Source of the DNA: Streptomyces sp. NBC_00775
GTDB lineage: Bacteria; Actinomycetota; Actinomycetes; Streptomycetales; Streptomycetaceae
Direction: 5' to 3'
Assembly (NCBI RefSeq): GCF_036347135.1
Contig: NZ_CP108938.1
Location: 1,798,001 to 1,862,000, forward strand
DNA length: 64,000 bases
Part shown: positions 8,552 to 17,178 of the stretch, piece after piece
How the letters are laid out: each line of letters begins with the position of its first letter
Numbering within the stretch: the first letter of the stretch is position 1
The notes under the pieces: generated by a model
Databases searched by the model: none
What the model was told of the DNA's origin: nothing
The model's input: only the letters and a program-made list of their open reading frames with translations
Made by a program: the position numbers and the translations under genes

Positions 8552-8568
8552 GTGGTGCGCTCCCCCGC

Positions 8569-9312
<744 letters not shown>

Positions 9313-9446
9313 GCCCTGCCCTACCCACTCTCAGCTGTGTCGCAGTCGCCGCAAACTATCCAGACAAGAACGGACTTAATACCCGACACGCACTTTTCTG
9401 GCATTAGCCGTATTTACGACGACTGGTCTGCTGTTGGGGTCGCCGA

Positions 9447-9887
9447 CTAGGCTTCGGCGGCCTCCGCGTAGAACTGGGAGAGCTCAGGCGCACCGCTGGA
9501 CGCCCAGGCGTGACCGCCCGCGACCACGTCGATCTCACGGCCGGAGGTCAGCTTCACCACGGGCTGGCCGTTGGGCCAGATCTCCCAGGCCGCACCGAGG
9601 ACCGTACGCACGATCACCGTGCCGAGATAGAGCCCCGCGTCGTTGCCGAGCCAGGGCAGGCTCTCCTCGTCGTCGCGCCAGCGCGGGAGCAGTTGGTCGA
9701 GGGCTTCCAACGAGGCTACGGAGTCGTCGAGTTCGACTCCCGCCTGGTGCGCCTGGGAGCGCAGCAGCTCGCACTCGGAGAGCAGTTCGGCGATGCCCTC
9801 GGGGTCGCTCTCGCCGTCGGAGAACACCGCGACGCCGAAGGCGAGGCCGCGCTTCTTGCGCCAGTTGCCCAGGAAAGGGATGTTCAT
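9447..9887 (-). CDS. Conserved actinobacterial protein of unknown function (DUF6278-like)
   Basis: 146 residues from the ATG at 9887 (MNIPFLGNWRKKRG); a longer upstream reading would include non-coding-like Arg/Gly-rich sequence and is rejected. The protein is acidic with a GVAVFSDGESDPEG segment, a central helix pair (LLSECELLRSQAHQAG) and a C-terminal strand-rich section (GLYLGTVIVRTVLGAAW). No signal peptide or catalytic motif is seen. It resembles a small family confined to Streptomyces that I recall as DUF6278, but I am not certain of the number. It marks the last ordinary chromosomal gene before the biosynthetic cluster. Confidence 0.65.
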   Translation of the reverse strand: MNIPFLGNWRKKRGLAFGVAVFSDGESDPEGIAELLSECELLRSQAHQAGVELDDSVASLEALDQLLPRWRDDEESLPWLGNDAGLYLGTVIVRTVLGAAWEIWPNGQPVVKLTSGREIDVVAGGHAWASSGAPELSQFYAEAAEA

Positions 9888-10028
9888 CCACCCAGCGTGA
9901 CACCCACTGCGCCGGTCGCACCACAGGCGCGCAGAGTTGCCTGGCCACCGCGGGCCGCGGCGCCCCGGCCGCCTCCTCCTCGCACCGCCCGCCGGCCCTG
10001 CTCGCGCGGCACACCTTGCCAAGGTTAT

Positions 10029-10074
10029 TCATCCTACGTAGAGTTCAACACAGCATGAGTTCAACATCCGTTGA
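10029..10074. promoter_or_regulatory. Three tandem cluster boxes (TCA-N8-TGA, 16-bp period) before the radical-SAM operon
   Basis: Boxes at 10029 (TCATCctacGTAGA), 10045 (TCAACacagCATGA) and 10061 (TCAACatccGTTGA), each 14 bp and exactly 16 bp apart. The last ends 42 bp before the start codon at 10117. The same box family occurs upstream of five other operons to the right, which ties this operon to the pyrrole-polyketide cluster. Confidence 0.75.
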
Positions 10075-10116
10075 CTTACATGTTCCGCCATCCCATGACC
10101 AGGAGAGGCAGGGCCC

Positions 10117-11496
10117 GTGCAGAAGATTCCCTTCCAGGTGAACGAGGGCGGGATCGTCGCTCTGCTGCCGAACGGTCATGTCGAGTTCCTCGCCGCGTCC
10201 GCACGGGAGTTGATCGAGCGTCACAACTCAGGCCAGGCGGTGGCCACCGCCGAGCTGATGGCCCACGCGCTCGCCGATCCGCTGGTGACGCTGGACCGGT
10301 TCCATCTGCCCGCCCCGGCCATCGCGTTCGTGGAGACCACGAACCTGTGCAATCTGCGCTGCCGCCACTGCTACGCCGACTCCGCGCTCAAGCGGCCCGA
10401 CGAGATCTCCACGTCCCGCGTCAAGCAACTCCTCGACGACTTCGCGGAGATGGGCGTGCTCCAGGTGTTTCTGACGGGTGGTGAGATCTTCTCGCACCGC
10501 GACGCGGTCGAGATCATCCAGCACGCCCGCAGCAAGCCCTTCAGCACCCAGATCTTCACCAACGGCCTGCTGGTCACCGAGGAGAAGCTGGCCCGGATCC
10601 CGGCAGGGCAGTCGTTCTTCATCAGCTTCGACACCGCCGACCCCGAACGCACCGTCCGCGGCAGGATGGACTTCCCCAAGCTCCAGCACGCCTTCGAGAT
10701 GATGCGCAAGCACGGGCATGTGTTCCGCACCGCCATCTCCGTCCACCGCGACAACATCCAGGACGCCGAGGAGATCTTCGAGTGGTGCGCGGAGCGCGGG
10801 TACCCCCGGCCCCAGTGGCTGGAGACGCACCCGGTGGGCCGGGCGCTGCTCCACCCGGACATGCTGCTGCGCCCCGAGGACGTCGACGAGGTCTTCGAGG
10901 TCTACCAGCGGTGCATGGACCGGTACTCCACCGAGCCCGACCAGGAGCCGGCCGAGACACCCACCGGCCCCGCCCGGCGCGCCGCCGACGAGATCCGCGG
11001 GGTGGACACCATCCAGTTCTGCCAGCGCCTGGAGCGCGCGGTGGGCCAGGAGAAGTGCGGCCGCTCGGTCGTCTATGTCAACAGCCGCGGTGACGTGTAC
11101 CCGTGCAGCAACTGCATGTCGGGGCAGCTCTACAAGGCGGGCAACACGACGGAGAAGCCGTTCGCCGAGATCTGGGAGCACGGCTTCGACGAGTTCCGTG
11201 ACATCCGCTTCAGCGACCACTCGGTGTGCGGCTCCTGTCCGGTGGCCGCGGAGGACATCTGGTGCCAGTTCCGGTGCCCGCCGCTGGCCAAGAACATCAC
11301 CGGCGACCCGAAGGGCTGCGGCGCCACCGAGTATCTGCAGGAGTTCACCCTGCGCTCCGGCCGCTACTGGCGCGCCCGCAAACAGCGCAACGTACGACTG
11401 ACCCTGACGCCCCGTCAGTCGGCGCCGGCCGACCCGCCGGGCTCCACCCCGGCCGACGCGCCCGGCCCCATCCGACTCCCGCTCCCGACGAAGTGA
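10117..11496 (+). CDS. Radical-SAM/SPASM peptide- or metabolite-modifying enzyme
   Basis: 459 residues, GTG start 15 bp after an AGGAGAGG ribosome-binding stretch. The radical-SAM cluster motif is C78-x3-C82-x2-C85 (NLCNLRCRHCYA), followed by the glycine-rich SAM segment FLTGGE. The C-terminal half has a SPASM-type cysteine set: YPCSNC, then CGSC, then CQFRC and GCG, for one or two extra iron-sulfur clusters. The first 65 residues could be a small leader-binding domain but are too diverged to call. SPASM enzymes usually act on ribosomal peptides, and a 52-residue peptide gene follows 59 bp downstream, so a precursor-maturase pair is plausible. The last 40 residues are Pro/Ala-rich and disordered. 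Confidence 0.85.
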   Translation: MQKIPFQVNEGGIVALLPNGHVEFLAASARELIERHNSGQAVATAELMAHALADPLVTLDRFHLPAPAIAFVETTNLCNLRCRHCYADSALKRPDEISTSRVKQLLDDFAEMGVLQVFLTGGEIFSHRDAVEIIQHARSKPFSTQIFTNGLLVTEEKLARIPAGQSFFISFDTADPERTVRGRMDFPKLQHAFEMMRKHGHVFRTAISVHRDNIQDAEEIFEWCAERGYPRPQWLETHPVGRALLHPDMLLRPEDVDEVFEVYQRCMDRYSTEPDQEPAETPTGPARRAADEIRGVDTIQFCQRLERAVGQEKCGRSVVYVNSRGDVYPCSNCMSGQLYKAGNTTEKPFAEIWEHGFDEFRDIRFSDHSVCGSCPVAAEDIWCQFRCPPLAKNITGDPKGCGATEYLQEFTLRSGRYWRARKQRNVRLTLTPRQSAPADPPGSTPADAPGPIRLPLPTK

Positions 11497-11555
11497 GCGG
11501 GTCCCTGTCCCACGGCGGCGCGACCGTTGCCGCCTCCACCGAAGGGAAGACAGCC

Positions 11556-11714
11556 ATGCCCGAAGAGAAGAAGGTCATCCGCATTCATCTGGAGCCGGGA
11601 CAGGAGGGCGTGACCCTGAGCGCCGTCGGAGCCGCCTCCGCCACCGCGCCCGCCGAGACCCTCGTGGAGGCCACCAACATCACGGAGGCCACGGTCATCG
11701 AGGTCGAGGTCTGA
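11556..11714 (+). CDS. 52-residue peptide, candidate precursor for the adjacent radical-SAM enzymes
   Basis: ATG at 11556 preceded by GAAGGGAAGA. The peptide begins with a charged part (MPEEKKVIRIHLEPGQEG) and ends with an Ala/Thr/Val/Glu-rich part (ATAPAETLVEATNITEATV), a leader/core-like division. It contains no cysteine, so thioether formation is excluded; C-C, epimerised or methylated products would be possible. It is sandwiched between a SPASM enzyme and a HemN-like radical-SAM enzyme, and a strong hairpin follows (11754-11785), as is often seen after highly expressed precursor genes. It could instead be a small accessory protein. Function is inferred from position only. Confidence 0.6.
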   Translation: MPEEKKVIRIHLEPGQEGVTLSAVGAASATAPAETLVEATNITEATVIEVEV

Positions 11715-11721
11715 CCTCACG

Positions 11722-11803
11722 CCTTTGCCGGCAGGTGACGAAGCGGTGCACCACTTCCCGGCCCGTTGAGGGGCGGGCCGGGAAGGCCCGCCGGCGGCAA
11801 AGG
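11722..11803. terminator. Nested hairpin after the peptide gene (attenuator-like)
   Basis: Inner stem CTTCCCGGCCCG (11754-11765) with CGGGCCGGGAAG (11774-11785), 12 bp perfect, 8-nt loop. Outer stem CCTTTGCCG (11722-11730) with CGGCAAAGG (11795-11803). It lies inside an otherwise continuous operon, so it probably causes partial termination or protects the 3' end of the peptide message, raising peptide over enzyme levels. Confidence 0.6.
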
Positions 11804-11847
11804 TTCGCTCGGCATCCGTTCTTCCCGATTCAGGAGACGAGGTCGCG

Positions 11848-13368
11848 ATGAGCAAGACGGCTGCTTCGGCCGGCACCACAGCACTGCGCCCCGGCACGGG
11901 CACCGCACTGCGCCCCGGTACGGAAACCGCGCCGCGCCCGGGTACCGGACTCGCGCGGCTGCTCAGCGAGAACCCCGCGCTGCGGATCGGCCAGGACGAC
12001 TACAACATCAACGTGACGGCCAACTACGGTGAGCAGCTGTCGACTTCACAGGTCGCCGACGCGCTGCGCGGCCATCCTGGAGCCGGCCGCCCCGCACATC
12101 TCTACTTCCATGTGCCGCTGTGCGCGTACATCTGTCACTTCTGCAACTACGTCAAGCGCAAGGTCGCGGACGGCCCCGAGGGCAAGGCCGCGCCACGGAT
12201 CTGGACCGACCTGCTGCTCGACGAGTCCGGCCGGCGCCTCGCCCACTCGCCCTGGCTCGCGCACGCCTCGATCGAATCCGTCTACCTGGGCGGCGGTACC
12301 GCCTCGCTGCTCGGCACGGAGCAATTACGGCGGCTGACCGACCACATACGCGCCCGCTACACCCTCGCCGACGACTGCGAGATCTCCCTCGAAGGCAACC
12401 CCGACAACTTCCAGCACGACGAGCTCGCCGAGGCCTGCGCGATCGGCTTCAACCGGTTCAGTGTCGGAGTGCAGTCGCTGCAGAGCGAGGTCAACGCGTT
12501 CGCGGGGCGCGGCCACGACGCGGCCATGTCGCTGCGGGCCATCGACAAACTGCGGGCCACCGGGAAGCCGTTCAACGTCGACATGATGTTCGGGCTGCCC
12601 CACCAGAGCACCGCCACGGTCGCCGACGACATCCGGCGGCTGATCGACCTCGACGTCCCCACCATCACCATCTACCGGCTGCGCAACGCCGACCGGGCCA
12701 AGATGGGCATCGGCAACCGGGCGCTGTGGAACGTGGAGAGCGTCAAGACCCGACTGCGCGAGCAACACCTCTTCCCCTCGCTCGGCGAGACCTACGCGAT
12801 GCGCGAGGCCATCGTGGAGCTGCTGCTCGACGGCGGCTATCACCCGAGCCCGTGCGGCTGGTGGAACCGGCCCGGCGTCTACCCCGACGGCAACATCCCC
12901 CGCGTCTCCCGCAACAAGTGGCAGCGCCACGACTCCATGATCGCGTACGGCCCCGGCGCGTACGGCTGGCTGACCGGCGACGACGACACCGTGGTGCAGA
13001 CCCACAACATCGCCGACATCTCCGGGTACGCGCGGCGGCTCAAGGAGGGACCGGGGCTGCCGCTCGCCTCCGGACGGCGGCTGGCCGGCTACCAGGCGAT
13101 CGGCATGGTGCTCGGCTTCGCGTTCAAGGCGAACCAGCCGATCGACGCGGGCAGGTTCCGCCGGCGGTTCGGCGTCGAACTCTTCCGTGACGAGCCGTTC
13201 GCGGCGGTCTTCGCCGAGCTCATGGACCGGGGGCTCGTCGAACCGGTGCCCGGCACCTTGGAGAGCGTCGCGCCCACACTGGACGGCGAGGCGCTCCACG
13301 AGGAGATCATCAGCGTCTACTTCCACCAGCGCGTCGGCGGCTTCGCCGAGGCCGTCTGCCACAGGTGA
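11848..13368 (+). CDS. HemN/HemW-like radical-SAM enzyme
   Basis: 506 residues, ATG preceded by GGAGACGAGG. The cluster motif is C92-x3-C96-x2-C99 (LCAYICHFCNY) after the HemN-type YFHVP strand, then LGGGTAS and a SVGVQS segment that hold SAM. The C-terminal winged-helix-like HemN domain is present (around 420-500). Family members include coproporphyrinogen dehydrogenases, but also biosynthetic methyltransferases and cyclopropanases that work with a partner class I methyltransferase. Such a methyltransferase lies two genes downstream (14126). Residues 11-34 are a threefold octapeptide repeat with no family counterpart, so translation may really start later. The substrate is unknown. Confidence 0.85.
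   Translation: MSKTAASAGTTALRPGTGTALRPGTETAPRPGTGLARLLSENPALRIGQDDYNINVTANYGEQLSTSQVADALRGHPGAGRPAHLYFHVPLCAYICHFCNYVKRKVADGPEGKAAPRIWTDLLLDESGRRLAHSPWLAHASIESVYLGGGTASLLGTEQLRRLTDHIRARYTLADDCEISLEGNPDNFQHDELAEACAIGFNRFSVGVQSLQSEVNAFAGRGHDAAMSLRAIDKLRATGKPFNVDMMFGLPHQSTATVADDIRRLIDLDVPTITIYRLRNADRAKMGIGNRALWNVESVKTRLREQHLFPSLGETYAMREAIVELLLDGGYHPSPCGWWNRPGVYPDGNIPRVSRNKWQRHDSMIAYGPGAYGWLTGDDDTVVQTHNIADISGYARRLKEGPGLPLASGRRLAGYQAIGMVLGFAFKANQPIDAGRFRRRFGVELFRDEPFAAVFAELMDRGLVEPVPGTLESVAPTLDGEALHEEIISVYFHQRVGGFAEAVCHR
11878..11949 (+). repeat. Three tandem 24-bp repeats at the 5' end of the HemN-like gene
   Basis: Encodes TALRPGTG, TALRPGTE and TAPRPGTG in tandem (residues 11-34). The first two DNA units are nearly identical, the third more diverged. 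Such a repeat outside the conserved fold points to replication slippage and a disordered extension. Confidence 0.7.
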
Positions 13369-13372
13369 TCCG

Positions 13373-14089
13373 ATGAACGTGCATCAGCGCACCCTGTGGC
13401 GCGGGGACCCGGAGGGTACGCGGTACCGCACCCGGCGGTCCTTCCCGGCCGGTCCGGCGAACGCCACGGTACTGCTGGCCGGTCCCGGCAGCGTCTCCGT
13501 CCTGGACGGGGAGGGCCGCGACGACCGGCTGCTCGGCGAGCTGACCAGGCGGCTGGTGGCCCGGGGCGCGCAGGTACTCACCTGCGACATGCCCGTCCGG
13601 GAGCCGAACTCGCCCTCGACAGAGGCCGATCAGCTCGCCCGCGCCGGGCGCCTGTCCCACCTGCTCGACGCCCACCAGCACGTGCTGGTCCGGCCGCTCG
13701 TCCTGGTGGGCTTCTCGCTGGGCGGGCTGGCCCTGCTGCACCTGCTGCGCTCCGGCCGGCCGGCCCGGACGGACACGGTGGTGCTGGTGGGCACGGTGAT
13801 CGAGGAGGACGCCTTCCTGACGTCGCGCGTCCCCTCCCTCGACCTCGTGTACGGCGGGTTCGACCTGGTCGGATACATGGCCGACGCCGACGACGAAACC
13901 CTGCCGCCCGCCGTGTTCGCGCCCGACATGTACGGCCAGTGGTCGGCGCGCCATCTGGTCGGACGGAACTCCATCGAGGTCCGGGTGCGGCTGCTCGAAG
14001 GCCTCGGGCACACGCTCCAGCCGTGCGGCAAGGGTCCCCACGGGGACGCCGTCTCGGCGCTCACCTCCCTTGTGGGCGCGACGAAGTGA
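13373..14089 (+). CDS. Alpha/beta-hydrolase (thioesterase- or lipase-like)
   Basis: 238 residues, ATG four bases after the HemN-like gene ends. The alpha/beta-hydrolase fold is recognisable: an early strand ANATVLLAGPG, nucleophile elbow VGFSLGGLA (Ser in GFSLGG) and a likely catalytic His in EGLGHTLQ near the C-terminus. Translational coupling to the radical-SAM gene makes it part of the same pathway. It might release or trim an acylated or peptidic intermediate. The substrate cannot be told from sequence. It is distinct from the type II thioesterase of the PKS system (43775-44548). Confidence 0.75.
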   Translation: MNVHQRTLWRGDPEGTRYRTRRSFPAGPANATVLLAGPGSVSVLDGEGRDDRLLGELTRRLVARGAQVLTCDMPVREPNSPSTEADQLARAGRLSHLLDAHQHVLVRPLVLVGFSLGGLALLHLLRSGRPARTDTVVLVGTVIEEDAFLTSRVPSLDLVYGGFDLVGYMADADDETLPPAVFAPDMYGQWSARHLVGRNSIEVRVRLLEGLGHTLQPCGKGPHGDAVSALTSLVGATK

Positions 14090-14140
14090 CAGTGAATCAG
14101 CCGAGGCAGTGAGTCAGCAGAGACAGTGAGTCAGCGGAAG
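14090..14140 (+). repeat. Three exact-length 17-bp repeats spanning the methyltransferase start
   Basis: Units at 14090, 14107 and 14124, all of form CAGTGARTCAGCNGARR. Each contains a GTG. Because 17 is not a multiple of three the three GTGs are in different frames: those at 14092 and 14109 open mini-ORFs of six codons ending in TGA that overlaps the next unit, while 14126 opens the methyltransferase. The repeat thus creates a cascade of overlapping start and stop codons. Confidence 0.75.
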
Positions 14141-14944
14141 AGGAAGAAGGCGGCGCAGGACATGCTCTCCAGCCAGCGATTCGACAAGATCGCCGAAAAC
14201 TTCGCGACCAGTGAGGTGCACCGGTCCAGCCCCACGATGGAGGCCCTGCACGAGACGCTCGGTCCGCAGACGGGCAGCACCATCTGCGATGTCGCCTGCG
14301 GCGCCGGCCACTTGGCGCTCTCGTTCGCCGCCGAACTCCCGGCCCGTCTCGTCGCCGTGGACCCCGCGCCCAACATGCTGGCATCCGTCCGCAAGCTCGC
14401 GGCCGAACGCGGCGTCTCCGTCGAGACCAAGGAGGCGTACGCCGAGGAACTTCCCTTCGCCGACGGCTCCTTCGACCTGGTGGTGTCCCGTCTCGCCCCG
14501 CACCACTTCCGTGACATGCCGGCGGCGGTGGGTGAGATGGCGCGGCTGCTGCGCCCCGGCGGACGGCTCGCCGTCATCGACCTGGAGGGCCACGAGAACC
14601 CCGAAATCGACGCGCTGAACCACGAGCTGGAGATGCTGCACGATCCCACGCACCAGCGCAGCTACACCCTCGACGAGTGGATCGGCTTCCTCCAGGGCGC
14701 CGGGCTCAACGTCCCGGTCGCCCGCGGCTCGCAGTCCGAGAGCCGCACCGGGGTGCCCATCAAGCGCTGGTGCGAGATCGCCTCGTCCGGCGCCGAGGCC
14801 GAGCGGGCGATCCGGCGGCGGCTCGCCGAGGCTCCCCCCGCGCACCGGGAGGCGCTGGGCATCCGCCAGGACGGCGAGGAGTTCTTCATCCCCGTACGCA
14901 CCTGCATGGTGATCGGCGTCAAACCGCTCGGCGGGGTGCGCTGA
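14126..14944 (+). CDS. Class I SAM-dependent methyltransferase
   Basis: 272 residues, GTG start in the third of three 17-bp repeats. Motif I is CDVACGAGHLAL (residues about 53-64), followed by the acidic AVDPAPNM of motif II, EELPFADGSFDLVVS of motif post-I/III and LLRPGGRLAVIDLEG of motif IV. It resembles UbiE/COQ5-like small-molecule methyltransferases with a C-terminal helical cap. It may methylate the cluster product, or partner the HemN-like enzyme as in some radical cyclopropanations where a methyltransferase finishes the reaction; the latter is analogy only. It is one base from the next gene. Confidence 0.85.
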   Translation: MSQRKRKKAAQDMLSSQRFDKIAENFATSEVHRSSPTMEALHETLGPQTGSTICDVACGAGHLALSFAAELPARLVAVDPAPNMLASVRKLAAERGVSVETKEAYAEELPFADGSFDLVVSRLAPHHFRDMPAAVGEMARLLRPGGRLAVIDLEGHENPEIDALNHELEMLHDPTHQRSYTLDEWIGFLQGAGLNVPVARGSQSESRTGVPIKRWCEIASSGAEAERAIRRRLAEAPPAHREALGIRQDGEEFFIPVRTCMVIGVKPLGGVR

Positions 14945-14945
14945 C

Positions 14946-15836
14946 ATGCCGGTGATCAGGCTGTTCTCACCCGCGCCCAGCCCCGGCGCGGCCGTGCTCG
15001 GTGAACTGGCCGACTCCGTGACGGCGCTGTTCGGGCTCGATCGCGGCCACTGCTGGCTGTGGTGGCAGCGGTTGGAGCCCGACACCTTCCACCGGCCCGA
15101 GTGGCGCGACGGTTCCACGGCACCGGCCCCGGTCGGCTTCGTCGTGTGCAAGGAGAGCTACAGCAAGGCCCAGGTGCGTCAGCTGCTGCGGCTGCTCCAG
15201 GAACGGCTCGGCGAGCTCCTCGGCGTACCCCGCGAGGAGGTCTATCTGGCCGTACAGCGGGCCTCCGAAGGGGAGTTGCTCGTCCGGGATCAGGTGTGGT
15301 CTCTGGACGGGAACGCCGGGGGGACGGCCCTGTCCGGCGACGACGGAAGGACTGACACCGACATGAACGGTGACGCGATCACTGACCTGGTGCCCATCGC
15401 CCATGTGCACAACGAGCGCCGCGAACTCATCGACGACGACTGGGGCCAGGTGGCCTCCGTCATCCGGCTGGACGCCGAACGGTTCACCACCGACGCGCTG
15501 CTCTCCCTCGACTCGTTCTCCCACCTCGAAGTCGTCTTCCACTTCCACCGGGTCCCGTTGGACAAGGTGCAGGAGGGCGCCCGCCATCCGCGCAACAACC
15601 CTCAGTGGCCGCTGGCCGGCATCTTCGCCCAGCGCGGCAAGAACAGGCCCAACCGCATCGGGGTCTCCCGCTGCCGGCTGGTCAAGACGGACGGCCTCGA
15701 TCTGCATGTCGTCGGGCTCGACGCCGTCGACGGCACTCCCGTGCTCGACATCAAGCCGTATCTGCGGCAGTTCGGACCGCGCGAGGAGGTCGTCCAGCCG
15801 GAGTGGGTGGACGAGTTGATGCGCGACTACTACTGA
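14946..15836 (+). CDS. Fusion of a tautomerase-like domain and a TrmO/TsaA-type methyltransferase domain
   Basis: 296 residues. The N-terminus is MPVIRLF, giving the Pro-1 that defines 4-oxalocrotonate tautomerase-like enzymes; residues 1-115 have the size and strand-helix pattern of that superfamily but are diverged. Residues about 150-270 match the TrmO (UPF0066/TsaA) domain, a SAM-dependent methyltransferase of beta-barrel fold normally acting on t6A37 of tRNA: SHLEVVFHFHRV, GARHPRNNP, FAQRGKNRPNRIGVS and GLDAVDGTPVLDIKPYL are all visible. An in-frame Met at 15363 starts the second domain, so two proteins could be made. In a cluster the TrmO domain is likely recruited to methylate a small molecule. 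The combination is unusual. Confidence 0.8.
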   Translation: MPVIRLFSPAPSPGAAVLGELADSVTALFGLDRGHCWLWWQRLEPDTFHRPEWRDGSTAPAPVGFVVCKESYSKAQVRQLLRLLQERLGELLGVPREEVYLAVQRASEGELLVRDQVWSLDGNAGGTALSGDDGRTDTDMNGDAITDLVPIAHVHNERRELIDDDWGQVASVIRLDAERFTTDALLSLDSFSHLEVVFHFHRVPLDKVQEGARHPRNNPQWPLAGIFAQRGKNRPNRIGVSRCRLVKTDGLDLHVVGLDAVDGTPVLDIKPYLRQFGPREEVVQPEWVDELMRDYY

Positions 15837-15858
15837 ACTCCTGACGAGTGAGGGCGAC

Positions 15859-17178
15859 ATGACACACGCAGCGGGACGGACGCGGCGCGGGCCGCTGTCC
15901 GGTGCGGCGGCCGTTCTGCTCGTCGCGGTGTTCGTCGACGCCCTCGGCAGCGGGCTGTACATGTCCGTGTCCGTCATCTTCTTCACCCGGTATCTGCATC
16001 TTGGCAGTGGGCAGGTGGGCGTGGGTCTGTCTGTCGGGGGCGGGCTCTCCTTCCTGTCGCTGGTGCCGATCGGGATCCTGGCGGACCGGGTCGGCCCTCG
16101 GCGCATGCTGATCGGCGCCCATCTGGTCCGGGCCGCGCTGCTCACCTGCTATCCGTTCGTGTCGGGCTTCGCGCCGTTCCTGCTCGTGGTGTCGCTGCTC
16201 GCGGTGGCCGACCGCGGGGCATCGCCTTTGGTGCAGGGCCTGTTCGGTACGGCGGTCGGCAAGGAGCAGCGGGTACGGGCCATGGGGCGCGCGCGGTCGC
16301 TGCAGAACCTCGGGCTCGCGCTGGGCGGCCTCGCGGCCGGGGCGGTGCTGCTGCCGGACAGCGACGGACTGTACGTGGGCATCGTGTACGCCAACTCGTT
16401 CTCGTTCGTCGTCGCCGCGGGGCTGGTGGCGCGGCTGCGGACCGTCGCCGACGGCGCGCCGGGGGGTGGTGGTGAGGGCGGTGGCGGTGGCGGTGGCGGT
16501 GGCGGGCGAGCGTTGTCGTGGAAGCAGCGCGTCAGTGTGTTCCGGGATCGTCACTTCGCCCTGTTGACCGGGCTGAACTCGCTGGTGAGCCTGCATGTCA
16601 CCGTGCTGACGGCCGGAGTTCCGCTGTGGGTGCTCGCCCATGACCGGATTCCGCGGGCGGCCATCGCCTGGACGCTGGTGCTGAACACGGTCGTCGTGGT
16701 GCTCTTCCAGGTCAGGGCCACCCGGGGCATCGAGAGCGCCGCCGACGGTGGACGGGCGCTGCGGCGCAGTGCGGTGCTGCTCGCTGTCTGCTGCTGCGGG
16801 CTCGCGGGCACCGGGGCGGTACCGGCCGTGGCCGCCGTGGCGCTGCTGCTCGGCGCCGTCGCCTTCCAGGCGTTCGCCGAGATGTATCAGCAGGCCGGGG
16901 CCTGGGCGATCTCGTACGACCTGGCGCCCGAGGACCGGCGGCAGGTGTACCTCGCCTTCTTCGGCCTGGGGAACGCGGCGCGGAACACCTATGGGCCGCT
17001 GGTCATCACCTTTCTCGTGGTCCAACGGGGCGCGGTGGGCTGGCTGTTGCTCGGGGGGCTCGTGCTGGGTGCCGGCGCCTGGGCCGCGCGGTTCAGCCGG
17101 CCGGTGGCCGCTCCCCCTCTTGTGTCGTCTTCCGCTCTGCCCCACGTCCAAGGAGGAACTCGTGGCCAACGCTCCTGA
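15859..17178 (+). CDS. MFS exporter
   Basis: 439 residues with 11-12 predicted membrane helices in two halves. The loop after helix 2 has the MFS signature form GILADRVGPRRML (about 75-87). The central cytoplasmic loop (around 200-222) is replaced by a run of ten or more glycines coded by a GGTGGC microsatellite. It probably exports the product of this operon or of the wider cluster. The last 17 bp overlap the start of the FAD monooxygenase, so the two are translationally coupled. The substrate cannot be predicted. Confidence 0.85.
   Translation: MTHAAGRTRRGPLSGAAAVLLVAVFVDALGSGLYMSVSVIFFTRYLHLGSGQVGVGLSVGGGLSFLSLVPIGILADRVGPRRMLIGAHLVRAALLTCYPFVSGFAPFLLVVSLLAVADRGASPLVQGLFGTAVGKEQRVRAMGRARSLQNLGLALGGLAAGAVLLPDSDGLYVGIVYANSFSFVVAAGLVARLRTVADGAPGGGGEGGGGGGGGGGRALSWKQRVSVFRDRHFALLTGLNSLVSLHVTVLTAGVPLWVLAHDRIPRAAIAWTLVLNTVVVVLFQVRATRGIESAADGGRALRRSAVLLAVCCCGLAGTGAVPAVAAVALLLGAVAFQAFAEMYQQAGAWAISYDLAPEDRRQVYLAFFGLGNAARNTYGPLVITFLVVQRGAVGWLLLGGLVLGAGAWAARFSRPVAAPPLVSSSALPHVQGGTRGQRS
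16461..16507 (+). repeat. GGTGGC-type microsatellite coding a polyglycine linker
   Basis: About 45 bp of GGT/GGC triplets in the central loop of the MFS gene, encoding a near-uninterrupted Gly run. Slippage here would change linker length in multiples of a codon without breaking the frame. Confidence 0.8.
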
